DNA of 64,000 nucleotides from positions 163,458 through 227,457 of the forward strand of contig NZ_CALISE010000019.1 of the NCBI RefSeq assembly GCF_938041965.1, given 5' to 3'. Every line of letters begins with the position of its first letter. Position 1 is the stretch's first letter. The position numbers and the translations under genes were made by a program. The stretch is from an uncultured Mogibacterium sp. (GTDB lineage: Bacteria > Bacillota > Clostridia > Peptostreptococcales > Anaerovoracaceae). The notes under the pieces were generated by a model. The model saw only the letters and a list, made by a program, of their open reading frames with translations. It searched no databases and was not told the origin of the DNA. Positions 17,165 through 26,745 of this stretch are shown piece by piece.

Positions 17165-18058
17165 ATGAACAAGAAATTTAAACTACAGAGATTTGCGGTA
17201 ATTGAGAACACTACAGTTACAGGAGATCTAGAACCAGCTATATCAATCGACCACACTAACAGACTTGTCGATAATATAGTGAAGCTGCAGGAAGTACTCG
17301 GCATTACTGAAATGGAGCCAATGGCTGCAGGAACTAACATCAAGCAGTACGAGCTTAAGAAGGAGAACAGCCCCGAGCAGGTGGCAGAAGGTGAGGTTAT
17401 CAACCTAACTAAGATTTCTCGTAAGCTTGTTAAAACCCACGAGCTAAGACTCAAGAAGTACCGCAAGCTCGTTACTGCAGAGGACATCCAGAAGTCCGGA
17501 CACGACGTTGCAATTAATAAGACTGACGAGAAGCTTGTTAGCGAGGTTCGTAAGGACATCAAGAAGGATTTCTTCACGATGCTAGGAACAGGCACAGGAA
17601 CAGCCGCACAGGGCAAGAACCTACAGGAGGCTCTATCCGCAATCTGGGGCAAGCTACAGACAAGATTCGAGGATGTAGATGCTACACCAGTGTTCTTCAT
17701 CAACCCAGAGGACGTAGCAGAGTACCTCGGCAAGGCTGCAGTTACAATGCAGACTGCATTCGGATTCTCCTACATTGTCAACTTCCTAGGACTGGGTACA
17801 GCAATCCTATCGTCTAATGTTACTAAGGGAGCGCCAATCGCAACGGCTACAGAGAACCTAAACGGTGCGTATGTGCCAGCTAACGGTGATGTTGCACAGG
17901 ATTTCGGCCTAACATTCGACGAGAGCGGACTCGTGGGAATGTCTCACAATGTTGCATCTGATAGAGCATCGCTCGACACACTTATTATGTCCGGAGTAGT
18001 GTTCTACCCAGAGGAAGTCGACGGAGTAATCAAGGGCAAGATTGTACCAGGGGTATAA
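17165..18058 (+). CDS. Major capsid protein
   Basis: 297 residues in the usual place behind the scaffold gene, with a strong ribosome binding site (AAGGAGTAAG). HK97-fold-type features include a long N-terminal helical arm and the conserved end with GVVFYPEEVDGVIKGKI. The N-terminus has LQRFA at residues 7-11, a Prp-type cleavage signal that would leave a chain starting VIENTT. Codon use is notably biased, as expected of a highly expressed gene. Confidence 0.88.
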   Translation: MNKKFKLQRFAVIENTTVTGDLEPAISIDHTNRLVDNIVKLQEVLGITEMEPMAAGTNIKQYELKKENSPEQVAEGEVINLTKISRKLVKTHELRLKKYRKLVTAEDIQKSGHDVAINKTDEKLVSEVRKDIKKDFFTMLGTGTGTAAQGKNLQEALSAIWGKLQTRFEDVDATPVFFINPEDVAEYLGKAAVTMQTAFGFSYIVNFLGLGTAILSSNVTKGAPIATATENLNGAYVPANGDVAQDFGLTFDESGLVGMSHNVASDRASLDTLIMSGVVFYPEEVDGVIKGKIVPGV

Positions 18059-18074
18059 AGAACGGAGGTAAATT

Positions 18075-18368
18075 ATGTTTATCGTAATTAACGCATTTCT
18101 AGATCTAAAGGATAACGAGCACCTATATGAAGTAGGAGACGCATATCCAAGAGAGGGCATTGAACCATCAGAGGAGCGCATCAAAGAGCTTCTAGGGTCA
18201 GATAACCTACAGGGTCAGCCAATGATTAAGGCTGTAAAGACTGTCCCGGTTGACACGAAGCCTGAAGGGGTGGCAGAGAGTGAATCGTCAAAGGAAGATG
18301 CCGAGGAAACCTCGGATACTCCAGAGACAGAAGTCGAGAATTCAGCAGATAAGGACAGCAAGAAGTAG
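18075..18368 (+). CDS. Hypothetical head-module protein, 97 aa
   Basis: It starts after GGAGG at 18064-18068. The N-terminal 55 residues look folded; the C-terminal 40 are a Ser/Glu/Asp-rich disordered tail. Position between capsid and connector suggests a head decoration or connector accessory. Function not known. Confidence 0.6.
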   Translation: MFIVINAFLDLKDNEHLYEVGDAYPREGIEPSEERIKELLGSDNLQGQPMIKAVKTVPVDTKPEGVAESESSKEDAEETSDTPETEVENSADKDSKK

Positions 18369-18377
18369 GAGGTCGAT

Positions 18378-18692
18378 ATGTCGGACAACGTAACTGTAAT
18401 GTTGACTGGCACACTCGACGAACAGAAGAAAGCTATTAAGGAACTAACAGAGGCGCGGCTAAAGTGGAAGCTTGGCGGCGTCTCTAGCATTCCTGAACAG
18501 CTGTCCTACATCGTAACCGAGGTGTGCATATCGAGGTTCAACAAGATAGGTTCTGAAGGGCTCGCAAGTCACACCGTTGAGGGTGAATCAATGAGATGGT
18601 CTGACGACGATTTCGCACCATATGCAGGAGAGATACAGGACTATCTCAACGCGCAGAAAGAGTCGAACAGGGGCGTTATACGTTTTCTGTAA
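18378..18692 (+). CDS. Head-tail connector protein (gp6/gp15-like)
   Basis: 104 residues, helical, with the pattern of phage head-tail connector proteins of the HK97 gp6/SPP1 gp15 group (IPEQLSYIVTEVCISRFNKIGSEGL, then SMRWSDDDFAPY). AGGAGGTCG precedes the start. It forms the adaptor ring between portal and tail. Confidence 0.75.
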   Translation: MSDNVTVMLTGTLDEQKKAIKELTEARLKWKLGGVSSIPEQLSYIVTEVCISRFNKIGSEGLASHTVEGESMRWSDDDFAPYAGEIQDYLNAQKESNRGVIRFL

Positions 18693-18702
18693 GGGGGTAA
18701 AT

Positions 18703-19005
18703 ATGAGATACGATACACTTATAAGTTTCGTAAAGTTCAGACGAGGTGAATATAATGCCGAGACTGGCAATTATGAGAAAGCATCCCCAGAGAAGACGGT
18801 TACACACGCAAGTGTGATGAACGCGGGTCAAGAAACGATGAGGCTCTTATATGGTGAGATAAGGCAAGGGTCACTAGTAGTGCAGATACAGGGGCATTTC
18901 GAGCAGCCATTTGACCGCATCGAGATAGCTGGCAAAATGTATGCAGTTGACCAGCGAAGACGCTTAAGAACCAAGGAGACATTTATCGTGTCGGAGGTGC
19001 AGTAA
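18703..19005 (+). CDS. Head closure / head-tail joining protein, gp16-like
   Basis: 100 residues; the ATG at 18703 follows AAGGGGGT and is preferred over the extended frame from 18622, which would overlap the connector gene. Beta-rich sequence with VVQIQGHFEQPFDRIEIAGKMY, consistent with phage head-tail joining stoppers. Ends overlapping the next start. Confidence 0.7.
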   Translation: MRYDTLISFVKFRRGEYNAETGNYEKASPEKTVTHASVMNAGQETMRLLYGEIRQGSLVVQIQGHFEQPFDRIEIAGKMYAVDQRRRLRTKETFIVSEVQ

Positions 19006-19361
19006 TGGGAACCAGTATCAAGATTGTCGGTCTTGACAAGCTAAATCGCAAGCTACGTAAGAATGCGACTCTTAATGACGTTAAGACTGTCGTATCAACT
19101 AACGGTAACAGGCTTGAGCGAGAGATTAAGGCTAATACTAAGGCGGCATATGTTAAGGGGTATTCAGAGCAAAATACCGCCGATAGTGTCAACGGTAATC
19201 CGCTAGATGGGGGTATGAGCTACGAGGCAGGAATAGCTATGGCATACAACCCATATACGGAATTCGGTACAAGGTTCATGGAGCCCGAGCCCGTAGTAAA
19301 GCCAGCAATAGAGTCGGTAGGTGCTCAATTTGAGCGTGATATGAGGAGGTTAACGGAATGA
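19005..19361 (+). CDS. HK97 gp10-like tail component
   Basis: 118 residues with the HK97-gp10 signature region YNPYTEFGTRFMEPEP preceding a C-terminal helix. It acts in tail joining or completion. Start follows GGAGG and overlaps the previous stop by one base; it overlaps the next gene by 4 bases. Confidence 0.85.
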   Translation: MGTSIKIVGLDKLNRKLRKNATLNDVKTVVSTNGNRLEREIKANTKAAYVKGYSEQNTADSVNGNPLDGGMSYEAGIAMAYNPYTEFGTRFMEPEPVVKPAIESVGAQFERDMRRLTE

Positions 19362-19747
19362 TGGATCCACAGCAGGAACTTTTCACTAAAGTAAAATTAG
19401 CGGTCGAAGCCGTTGTCGGGAAAGAAAACGTATATGATGGATTTTTGCCTCCAGAGGGCACGCCTTATCCGTTTATTTACCTCGGTGAGGCATATCAAGT
19501 AGATGATGCCAACAAAAGTGCTATATTCGGCACGGTGTCGCTGACGGTTCACGTGTGGCACAATTCACCGGAGGAACGAGGCACGGTATCAAGCCTTATG
19601 CTCAAGATTAAAGAGGCAGTAATGCAACTCAATGGAGGTCATTATGCATGGGATTACCGCAACGGACAGACACGAATATTGACAGATAATACTACTAAGC
19701 AGCCACTGCTTCACGGAGTAGTAGAGCTGCGTTTTAAATTTAGTTAG
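19358..19747 (+). CDS. Tail terminator/completion protein, DUF3168-like
   Basis: 129 residues resembling DUF3168 or gp17-type tail terminators: an N-terminal helix, then PPEGTPYPFIYLGE, and beta strands with TVHVWHNSPEERGT. Located between the gp10-like and tail tube genes as expected. Confidence 0.75.
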   Translation: MMDPQQELFTKVKLAVEAVVGKENVYDGFLPPEGTPYPFIYLGEAYQVDDANKSAIFGTVSLTVHVWHNSPEERGTVSSLMLKIKEAVMQLNGGHYAWDYRNGQTRILTDNTTKQPLLHGVVELRFKFS

Positions 19748-19755
19748 GAGGAAAT

Positions 19756-20277
19756 ATGAATAAGTTTAATTTACAGCAATTCGCTGTTGCTGTATCGGGT
19801 AAGAAGATCGTATACCTATACCGTCTTCTCTCTAAGGCACAGAGCGAGACAGGCAGCCTATTGGCGTTCGTAACCGAAAACGGCCGTACGAAGTCAAGGG
19901 ATGCCGATACAACTGCGACCAAGGACGGCAGCGTAAGAACACCAGGAGCTGTTGAGACAGAGATTACTTGCTCATCTCTTATGGCAAAGGGTGACAAGAT
20001 GATTGATAAGCTAGAGGATGCACTTGATTCTAACGAGCTTATCGAAATTTGGGAGGCAAATCTCGAGGAACCAGGTACTGGAACCAATAAGTTCAAAGGT
20101 ATGTACTTCCAGGGCTACCTCACAGAGTTTGAGAAGACATCGAACGCAGAGGACTCGGTAGAGCTATCACTTACGTTCGGAGTAAATGGTGCTGGGGTAC
20201 GTGGTGAAGTAACCGTTACCAAGCAGCAGCAGGAAATGGCTAGCTACGTATTTAAGGACACAGTTGCTGGCGCATAA
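19756..20277 (+). CDS. Major tail tube protein
   Basis: 173 residues of the phage major tail protein type (TP901-1-like): YLYRLLSKAQSETG, SRDADTTATKDGS and a C-terminal AGVRGEVTV. The N-terminus carries LQQFA at residues 6-10, a third Prp-type leader in this phage. AGGAGG precedes the start. Polymerises into the tail tube. Confidence 0.85.
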   Translation: MNKFNLQQFAVAVSGKKIVYLYRLLSKAQSETGSLLAFVTENGRTKSRDADTTATKDGSVRTPGAVETEITCSSLMAKGDKMIDKLEDALDSNELIEIWEANLEEPGTGTNKFKGMYFQGYLTEFEKTSNAEDSVELSLTFGVNGAGVRGEVTVTKQQQEMASYVFKDTVAGA

Positions 20278-20337
20278 GTAGTTTAACTAGGGGGCGGCAT
20301 AGGTCACTCCCTTTTATTTTGAGTAAAGGAGTAAAAA

Positions 20338-20727
20338 ATGGCAGATATCATCATAAACGGAACATCTTATCCCCTGAAATTCGGAATGAAGTTTCTACGA
20401 GAAGTTAACAAGCGCAATGTGGTACCCGTAGAAGGTATGAAGGGTGTAACAGAAAATGTCGGCATGAAGTGGATGATTGCAGAGCTCATGGATAACTCTG
20501 TAGAGGCTCTTGCAGACGCTATTTTCACGGCCAACAAGACGGAATCACCTAGGTTGACACTACCCGAGATTGACGAGTTCCTGGATAGTGAAGAGACCGA
20601 TATCGACGGAGTATTTAACGACGTGATAGGTTTTTTAGAAGCAGCCAATGCTACCAAGAGGCTAGTACAGGATATGAAGGAAATGGTAGCGAAGAAGAAG
20701 GCGGAGATGGAGGACGAGATCATCTAG
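20338..20727 (+). CDS. Tail assembly chaperone, first frame (gpG-like)
   Basis: 129 residues located between tail tube and tape measure, where the gpG/gpGT chaperones lie. An in-frame T TTT TTA heptamer at 20631-20637 could shift ribosomes into the -1 frame, which is open from 20619 to 21077. Good ribosome binding site (AAAGGAG). Ends with a lysine/glutamate-rich helix. Confidence 0.8.
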   Translation: MADIIINGTSYPLKFGMKFLREVNKRNVVPVEGMKGVTENVGMKWMIAELMDNSVEALADAIFTANKTESPRLTLPEIDEFLDSEETDIDGVFNDVIGFLEAANATKRLVQDMKEMVAKKKAEMEDEII

Positions 20728-20738
20728 ACGAAGAGGCT

Positions 20739-21077
20739 TTGTATCGTCAAGTGGCTATAGACTGCTTCAGATACTTCGGGTTCACTTCATTCGACCAAGT
20801 AGATAGGCTGACTATCTACGAGTACAACATTTTGATTGAGGCTGAGAACCTTAAGCAAGTAGATAGGGACTATAGGAATCACCTACAGGCATACCTAAAC
20901 TTCCAGGCAACCGCCAAAAAGAATGTCGGTAAGAATAAGCAGAAACCAGTATTTGATAAGTTCGATAAGTTTTTTGATTATGACAAAGCGCTTAAGAGAG
21001 TGCAGAGGAAGAAAACCGAAAAGGGTCGTCTCTCTGTACTTAATAAATTTTTGAGAGAAAGGAGGGCGGACGAATAA
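20739..21077 (+). CDS. Tail assembly chaperone, second frame (gpT-like)
   Basis: 112 residues from a TTG at 20739, but there is no ribosome binding site, and the frame is open upstream into the end of the first chaperone gene. This argues for production as a frameshift fusion (about 246 residues if the shift occurs at 20631). Conserved-looking core AIDCFRYFGFTSFDQVDRLT. It ends overlapping the tape measure start. Confidence 0.75.
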   Translation: MYRQVAIDCFRYFGFTSFDQVDRLTIYEYNILIEAENLKQVDRDYRNHLQAYLNFQATAKKNVGKNKQKPVFDKFDKFFDYDKALKRVQRKKTEKGRLSVLNKFLRERRADE

Positions 21078-23809
21078 TGGCTGAATCTTTTTCCGTAAAA
21101 GCCCTATTATCAGCGCAGGATAAGAACATGACATCGACCTTTAAGAAGGTACTCGGTACGACGGATTCGCTCGGTTCAAAGCTAAAGAGCGGTATCGGAT
21201 TCGGTGCGCTAATGTCAATAGGCAGTGGAGCAATGCGATTCCTCGGGAGAGAAGTGCGTAATCTCATGACAGAAGTTAATGAGACTAATAGTGCGTGGAA
21301 ATCTTTCTCCAATAATATGGCAATGTCTGGCATGGGGCAAAAACAGATACGAGCCACGAAGAGGGACTTGCAAGCGTTTGCAGTTAAGACCGTATATTCT
21401 TCGAAGGATATGGCATCTACATTCGCACAGCTTTACGCAGTCAACAAGAAGACTACCACATCTCTTGTAAAGGGTTTTGGTGCGGTTGCAGCTGCATCAG
21501 AAAATCCTAAACAAGCCATGAAGACGATATCTACGCAGGCGACTCAGATGGCTGCAAAGCCAACGGTAGCGTGGCAAGATTTCAAGTTGATGCTCGAACA
21601 GTCGCCAGCAGGACTCGCACAAGTAGCGAAGGCTATGGGCATGACGACAGCTGAACTAGTTAAGAATGTTCAAGATGGCAAAGTTAAGACCGAGGACTTC
21701 TTCAAGGCAATGGAGAAAATGGCTGATAACAAAGCCCTCATGAAACAGGCTCAGCAGTACAAGACATTAGGTCAAGCTGCAGAGGGTTTGAGGGCTGTTA
21801 TAGCCTCGGGTCTAGCACCAGCATTCGACGCACTCACTAGAGGCGGAGTATCAATCCTATCGAGTATGATGGAGGGTATATCGAAACGGTTCGCAATCTT
21901 GAGTAATGCTTTTAAAGGTGTAGGCAAAGCATGGGGCTCGGCCTTTAGTGCAATAGGTAAGGAACTCGACAAGCTTAAGGCAAAAGACGGGCTAAAGAAC
22001 TTCGAGTCTGGGGCTAAAAGTGCAGCTAGTGCTATGAAGAGCCTAGCAAGTGCTGCCAAGGCTAACGCGAAGCCTATAGCATACCTTATACACCACATAC
22101 CAGAACTTATAGAAGTATTTATAGGGTTAAAGATAGCACTTAAAGCAGCTAAATATCTTGATGCAACGGCAAAAGGTGCGGAGGCTGCGGCAAGTGTGCT
22201 CCCTAAAGTAGGCATGGCCGCTAAAGTATCGGGATCGCAGATGCTGGGTTCTGCAAAAGCCTTTATGGCTACAGGTGCAGGTGTTCTGATGATAGCTGCA
22301 GGTTTCTATATAATGGCTAAGGCGGCGGTGATGCTCGCGAAGTCTGGTAAAGGCGCAATAGGCGTATTCGCAGGAATGGCTGTTGCTATAGGACTACTGG
22401 GCGTAGGTCTAGTAGTGCTCACAAAGGCAATGAGCTCAATGAATCCGGCAAAGCTAAAAGCAATGTCAGTTGCAATGTTGGCGTTCGGTGGTGCGATAGT
22501 GCTTTGTGCTGCTGGAATGTGGATATTATCTAAAGCGGCTAAAACTATCTCCGATGGTGGTGCACTAGCAGCAGTAGTGCTTCTGGGTATGGCAATTGCA
22601 ATCGGACTACTTGTAATAGCATTCGCTAAATTCGGACCCGCGCTCGATGCAGCAATTCCAGCGATGCTCACTTTCGGTGCAATGGTGCTGATGATTGGTG
22701 CGGGCATATGGCTAGCTGCGAAGGGAATAGCAGCAGTAATTACGGCGTTCTCAAGCCTTGTCGATTCTGTGACTGGGCTCATTAACGTGCTACCTGTGGC
22801 TGCACAGTATGGCTTGCAGGCAGCAGGTGGAATAGCACTAGTCGGCGTAGCGTGCATAGTAGCGGCGGCTGGAGCAATAGTGCTAGGAATAGCTATGATC
22901 GCATTCGGTGTAATGGCCCTAGCTACAGGAGCAATGCTAATCGGAGCTGGAGCGATGGCGATGGCAGGCGGTATCATGTTCCTTTTATTCGGTATCATGG
23001 TAGGCTTGGCAGCGGTCGGAGTTGCAGTCCTTGCACTTGCACTCAAGGCGGTTAATTCGTCCATGAAGTCGATAGCATCTAATGCGAGAGCTGCAGCATC
23101 ATCGTTATCAGTAATGACTAGCTCGGTTAGTCTTGTGAAGTCTGGACTAAAAGCTATCGGCGATTACGCAAGTTCAGCGATGAATAGGCTTAAGTCGGCA
23201 TTCAGTAATGCGGCATCGAGCACTGCAGCTGCGGGCAGTGCTGCAGGTAACAATTTCCGTACTGGCTTATCTAGCGGACTCAATTCCGCTATAGCTACTG
23301 CAAGAAGTGCTAGCAACTCGATTAAATCGACTCTACACTCTGCAGGTAGCGGGGCATATGCGGCAGGTGTATACATCGGTGTCGGACTTGCAAACGGTAT
23401 GGCATCGCAGCTAGGCAGGGTGAGGAGTATAGCTACTTCACTATCAAACGCTGCTGATGTTGCCATTAGAAAAGCACAGGCAATCCGCTCGCCTTCACAT
23501 AAGCAGTTCGACAACGGCGCCTATATAGGGCAAGGATTGATAGACGGTATCGCGAGTAAGATAAGAGCCGTTAAGGTAGTTAGCTCTAAGTTAGCTGGTG
23601 CTTTCTCACCTCAGCTAGGTATGGCTGGTATAGGTGGCGGCGCAATTAGTATGTCCGAAGACTATAGCTACGGTCACATTGCACAGTACGAGGTTACTGT
23701 TGTAACTGAGTTAGATGGCGACGTTGTTGCCAAGAAGACAGTTAAGCCTATGCAGAAGGAGCTTAATAAGCTCGATAAGCGCGATAGCAGATATAGGGGG
23801 AGGATCTAA
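21077..23809 (+). CDS. Tape measure protein
   Basis: 910 residues, the longest phage gene here. N-terminal TMP_N-like part (about 60-240, with VYSSKDMASTFAQLYAV and LMLEQSPAGLAQVA), a central series of hydrophobic alanine/glycine-rich segments (about 390-660) and an alanine/serine-rich C-terminal repeat region (AAGVYIGVGLANGM, YIGQGLIDGI). Sets tail length and probably inserts into the host membrane during DNA entry. AAAGGAGG precedes the start. Confidence 0.93.
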   Translation: MAESFSVKALLSAQDKNMTSTFKKVLGTTDSLGSKLKSGIGFGALMSIGSGAMRFLGREVRNLMTEVNETNSAWKSFSNNMAMSGMGQKQIRATKRDLQAFAVKTVYSSKDMASTFAQLYAVNKKTTTSLVKGFGAVAAASENPKQAMKTISTQATQMAAKPTVAWQDFKLMLEQSPAGLAQVAKAMGMTTAELVKNVQDGKVKTEDFFKAMEKMADNKALMKQAQQYKTLGQAAEGLRAVIASGLAPAFDALTRGGVSILSSMMEGISKRFAILSNAFKGVGKAWGSAFSAIGKELDKLKAKDGLKNFESGAKSAASAMKSLASAAKANAKPIAYLIHHIPELIEVFIGLKIALKAAKYLDATAKGAEAAASVLPKVGMAAKVSGSQMLGSAKAFMATGAGVLMIAAGFYIMAKAAVMLAKSGKGAIGVFAGMAVAIGLLGVGLVVLTKAMSSMNPAKLKAMSVAMLAFGGAIVLCAAGMWILSKAAKTISDGGALAAVVLLGMAIAIGLLVIAFAKFGPALDAAIPAMLTFGAMVLMIGAGIWLAAKGIAAVITAFSSLVDSVTGLINVLPVAAQYGLQAAGGIALVGVACIVAAAGAIVLGIAMIAFGVMALATGAMLIGAGAMAMAGGIMFLLFGIMVGLAAVGVAVLALALKAVNSSMKSIASNARAAASSLSVMTSSVSLVKSGLKAIGDYASSAMNRLKSAFSNAASSTAAAGSAAGNNFRTGLSSGLNSAIATARSASNSIKSTLHSAGSGAYAAGVYIGVGLANGMASQLGRVRSIATSLSNAADVAIRKAQAIRSPSHKQFDNGAYIGQGLIDGIASKIRAVKVVSSKLAGAFSPQLGMAGIGGGAISMSEDYSYGHIAQYEVTVVTELDGDVVAKKTVKPMQKELNKLDKRDSRYRGRI

Positions 23810-25341
23810 TGTATGAATTCATAGATGTAAACGAACAGCCTAGCACGGTGCTATCCGCAGAGGCGATATCAATTAATGGAGAATACCTTGACGAGGTTAT
23901 TCAGGGGTTTAAAACCCTATATGTTCAGGGGCGAGAGCTACTCGCTCCTGATATTAAATCAAAAGAAGTGGGCGCAAGGCATGGCGAGATACTGCTAAAT
24001 TCTCGATATCCGAAACGAAAAATCGTAGTAGGGTATCAACTTATAGCGGATAGTAATTTGGCATTTAGAGAGGCATATATCAAGCTGTCCGATAAGCTGG
24101 GCACACCTAACTCTCGCGTAATATTCCGTGACGAAGTGGACAAGTACTGGGTTGGCACAGTGTCAGATGTTGGCGAAGTTCCGCCCGGAAGAAATTCCAT
24201 TACTTCCGAGTTCTCCATCGATTGCCTTACACCGTTTAAGTTTGCAGTCAATGAGAAGGAAGTTAACATAGATCCAGACGGTACACTTAACATCGATTAC
24301 AAGGGAACAGTCCCTGCATATCCTCGCATCTTTGCTGATTTTAATGGCGATTCAGGATACTTTGCTGTAACAGACGAGCATAGTAACACGGTGATTGCTG
24401 GTAACCCTAAAGAGCAGGACACAGGCAATAAGAGTGAAATGCTCTTCGATGAACCCTTTAGAAAACCGCTGAACACCTCAACCTGGAAGATTAACCAAGG
24501 CTTTGAATTCCCGTGGTACCAGCAAGCTGGAGGTGCATACATAAGGCAGGCTAACGAAGATGCTGCGGCAGCTAGTAGTTATGGATCATATGGCAGCAAG
24601 CCATATCACGGACCGTCACTAATAAGGAGTATCCCGGCAGATTCTAGCGGTAGTAAGAAGTGTACAAACTTCACCTTAACCTATAGGGTGCGCTGTGCAA
24701 TCGGTCGTGGCGAAATCAACCAATTAGGCGGTAACATGATGCTGTTACTTGACGACTCAAATAACATAATAGCTGGTATTGCGTATTACAAAAACAGTGT
24801 CGGAGAGATGGCAGAGTGCTGCCTATACGTTAACGGTAAAGAGGTAAGCAAGACCTTAATCGGAGTTACCAGGGCATACAGGCAGCTCGGTTTTGGAGAG
24901 GCTACTGGCGGCGATTACATCGGAACTTCAATGATTAAGAAGGTCGGAGACACTATACACTTTGATACGGCTGGTACAAACTTTACTTTCTCGGATCCAG
25001 CGATTAAGGATAAGTATCCGACAAAATGTCAACTCGCATTTTACGAGGCTTATCGAAACCCTAATATATCAGACAATGAGGTTTATTGGGTTAAGTTCGT
25101 AAAGGACAACGTCGAATACGATATAGCTAACACCTTCATGAATGGTGATAAGCTCGAGATGGACTGCGCTACAGGCGAAATTCGCAAGAATCACCTACCT
25201 ATGCCGGGCATCGGTGCACTAGGTAATGATTGGGAAGACCTCGTACTTGTACCAGGACAGAATAAGCTAAGTACATATTGGAGCACCTGGCAGCCTCAGG
25301 CACCCGACGTTAAACTTAAGTATAGGGAGGTATTCTTATGA
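23809..25341 (+). CDS. Distal tail protein (Dit) with inserted domain
   Basis: 510 residues. The N-terminal 130 residues fit the Siphovirus tail component / Dit family (VIQGFKTLYVQGRELL, HGEILLNSRYPKRKIVVGYQL). A large insertion (about 220-440) looks like a jelly-roll carbohydrate-binding module, and the family C-terminal strand returns at the end. It forms the baseplate hub; the insertion may help host sugar binding. GGGGAGG precedes the start; overlaps the next gene by 4 bases. Confidence 0.82.
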   Translation: MYEFIDVNEQPSTVLSAEAISINGEYLDEVIQGFKTLYVQGRELLAPDIKSKEVGARHGEILLNSRYPKRKIVVGYQLIADSNLAFREAYIKLSDKLGTPNSRVIFRDEVDKYWVGTVSDVGEVPPGRNSITSEFSIDCLTPFKFAVNEKEVNIDPDGTLNIDYKGTVPAYPRIFADFNGDSGYFAVTDEHSNTVIAGNPKEQDTGNKSEMLFDEPFRKPLNTSTWKINQGFEFPWYQQAGGAYIRQANEDAAAASSYGSYGSKPYHGPSLIRSIPADSSGSKKCTNFTLTYRVRCAIGRGEINQLGGNMMLLLDDSNNIIAGIAYYKNSVGEMAECCLYVNGKEVSKTLIGVTRAYRQLGFGEATGGDYIGTSMIKKVGDTIHFDTAGTNFTFSDPAIKDKYPTKCQLAFYEAYRNPNISDNEVYWVKFVKDNVEYDIANTFMNGDKLEMDCATGEIRKNHLPMPGIGALGNDWEDLVLVPGQNKLSTYWSTWQPQAPDVKLKYREVFL

Positions 25342-26741
25342 TCGTATACTTTGCCGATAGGCAGATGAGAATACTAGGACACGCCTCCACTAACCTGGAT
25401 AGCCCCCTTGTTATCGTTGATGATAACAAGGAGGAGAGGGTAGAAAATGGCATATCGATATTTGATTTAAGTGTTGTCATCAAAGATAGTCCTACGGAGT
25501 TCTTGAATATTAAGGATATGTGCGCAGAGGGCAATTATTTGCTGTGTAAGAGAGGTAGCTCTAGCGAGTTTTACTCAATTATAGACTGTAACGGCTCGGT
25601 GTCCTCGAAAGAGCTAGAGCTGTACTGTGAAGATGCAAGTCTTGATTTAATTAATACGCTCGCTGAACCATTCGAGGCAGATAACGCATACCCTCTGTCC
25701 TATTATGTTAATAAGTGGATATCCGGTACAGGCTTTGAAATCGGAACTAATGAAGTTGCACACCTTACTCGTAAACTCAAGTGGGAGGGCGATGCTACGG
25801 TAACGGAACGGCTCGCAAGTGTGGCTACTCAATTTGATAATACCGAGATGTCGTTCAGCTTCGAGATAGAGCAGATGCAGGTCAAGAGACTGCTAGTAAA
25901 CTTCTGGAAGCGTAAGGGCGTAGATGCTGATGTAAGATTAAGAATTAATCACGAGGTGTCAGATATACGGATCAAGGGTTCTGTTGCTGAATTAGCGACG
26001 GCGCTAAAAGCCGTAGGCGGCACTCCTGAAGGACAGCAAGAGGCGTTAACTCTAAAGGGGTACAACTATGATGACGGCGATATCTACATCGATTCTACTG
26101 GGCTGCTACAGTCTAGGTCAGCAACCCGAAGATGGTGCAGCCCTTGGACGAATTACAAGCCTATAGTGAGACGGTTCTCATTTGATACGACCTCACAATC
26201 TGAACTGTGTAATAGGGCAGTTAATAAGTTGAAGGCATCTATGGAAGCTACTCGAAACTATGAAATCGATATCGTAAAGCTGCCTGAAAATGTGCGCATT
26301 GGCGACACCATACACGTGGTAGATGACGAGACGGGGCTATATATATCTAGCCGCATAATGAAATTGAAAAGGTCGGTATCTAGGAATGAAATTACTGCAG
26401 AACTTGGAGACTTTCACGAGGAAGATTCCGGCATGGATGCTGCACTACAGCAGCTATCTGAACGAATATCTAAGATTGCGGCTCTCAAATCTGGTGCAGA
26501 TGCGGTGACCCTTACAATCACATCTTCGAACGGTGCGACATTCGATAACGACCTAATCAACACTACACTAACAGCACACGTATACTCTAGCAGCGGCGAG
26601 CTTACTCCGCAGGAGATTGCGGCTATAGGTACTGTTAAGTGGTATAAGGGAGACGTCGAGGTCGCATCGGGATTAACATATACAGTTTCAAACGAAACTA
26701 ATCTAGATATTATAGCGAAACTGGAGAAGAAGGAGGCATAA
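25338..26741 (+). CDS. Tail-associated protein, prophage endopeptidase tail family (Tal)
   Basis: 467 residues of the Prophage_tail/Tal type: structural N-terminal part (about 1-370) with repeated DIRIKGSVAELATAL and RIGDTIHVVDDETGLYISSRI, then an Ig-like C-terminal domain (about 385-465). No long lytic domain is attached, so it is a short Tal. Baseplate hub cap contacting the cell surface. AGGGAGG precedes the start. Confidence 0.82.
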   Translation: MIVYFADRQMRILGHASTNLDSPLVIVDDNKEERVENGISIFDLSVVIKDSPTEFLNIKDMCAEGNYLLCKRGSSSEFYSIIDCNGSVSSKELELYCEDASLDLINTLAEPFEADNAYPLSYYVNKWISGTGFEIGTNEVAHLTRKLKWEGDATVTERLASVATQFDNTEMSFSFEIEQMQVKRLLVNFWKRKGVDADVRLRINHEVSDIRIKGSVAELATALKAVGGTPEGQQEALTLKGYNYDDGDIYIDSTGLLQSRSATRRWCSPWTNYKPIVRRFSFDTTSQSELCNRAVNKLKASMEATRNYEIDIVKLPENVRIGDTIHVVDDETGLYISSRIMKLKRSVSRNEITAELGDFHEEDSGMDAALQQLSERISKIAALKSGADAVTLTITSSNGATFDNDLINTTLTAHVYSSSGELTPQEIAAIGTVKWYKGDVEVASGLTYTVSNETNLDIIAKLEKKEA

Positions 26742-26745
26742 GTGC

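Noticed and set aside
22306..23514. Minus-strand frames of 116-252 codons opposite the tape measure gene
   Set aside because: Low-complexity alanine/isoleucine/proline translations mirror the alanine/glycine-rich sense protein; no independent support.
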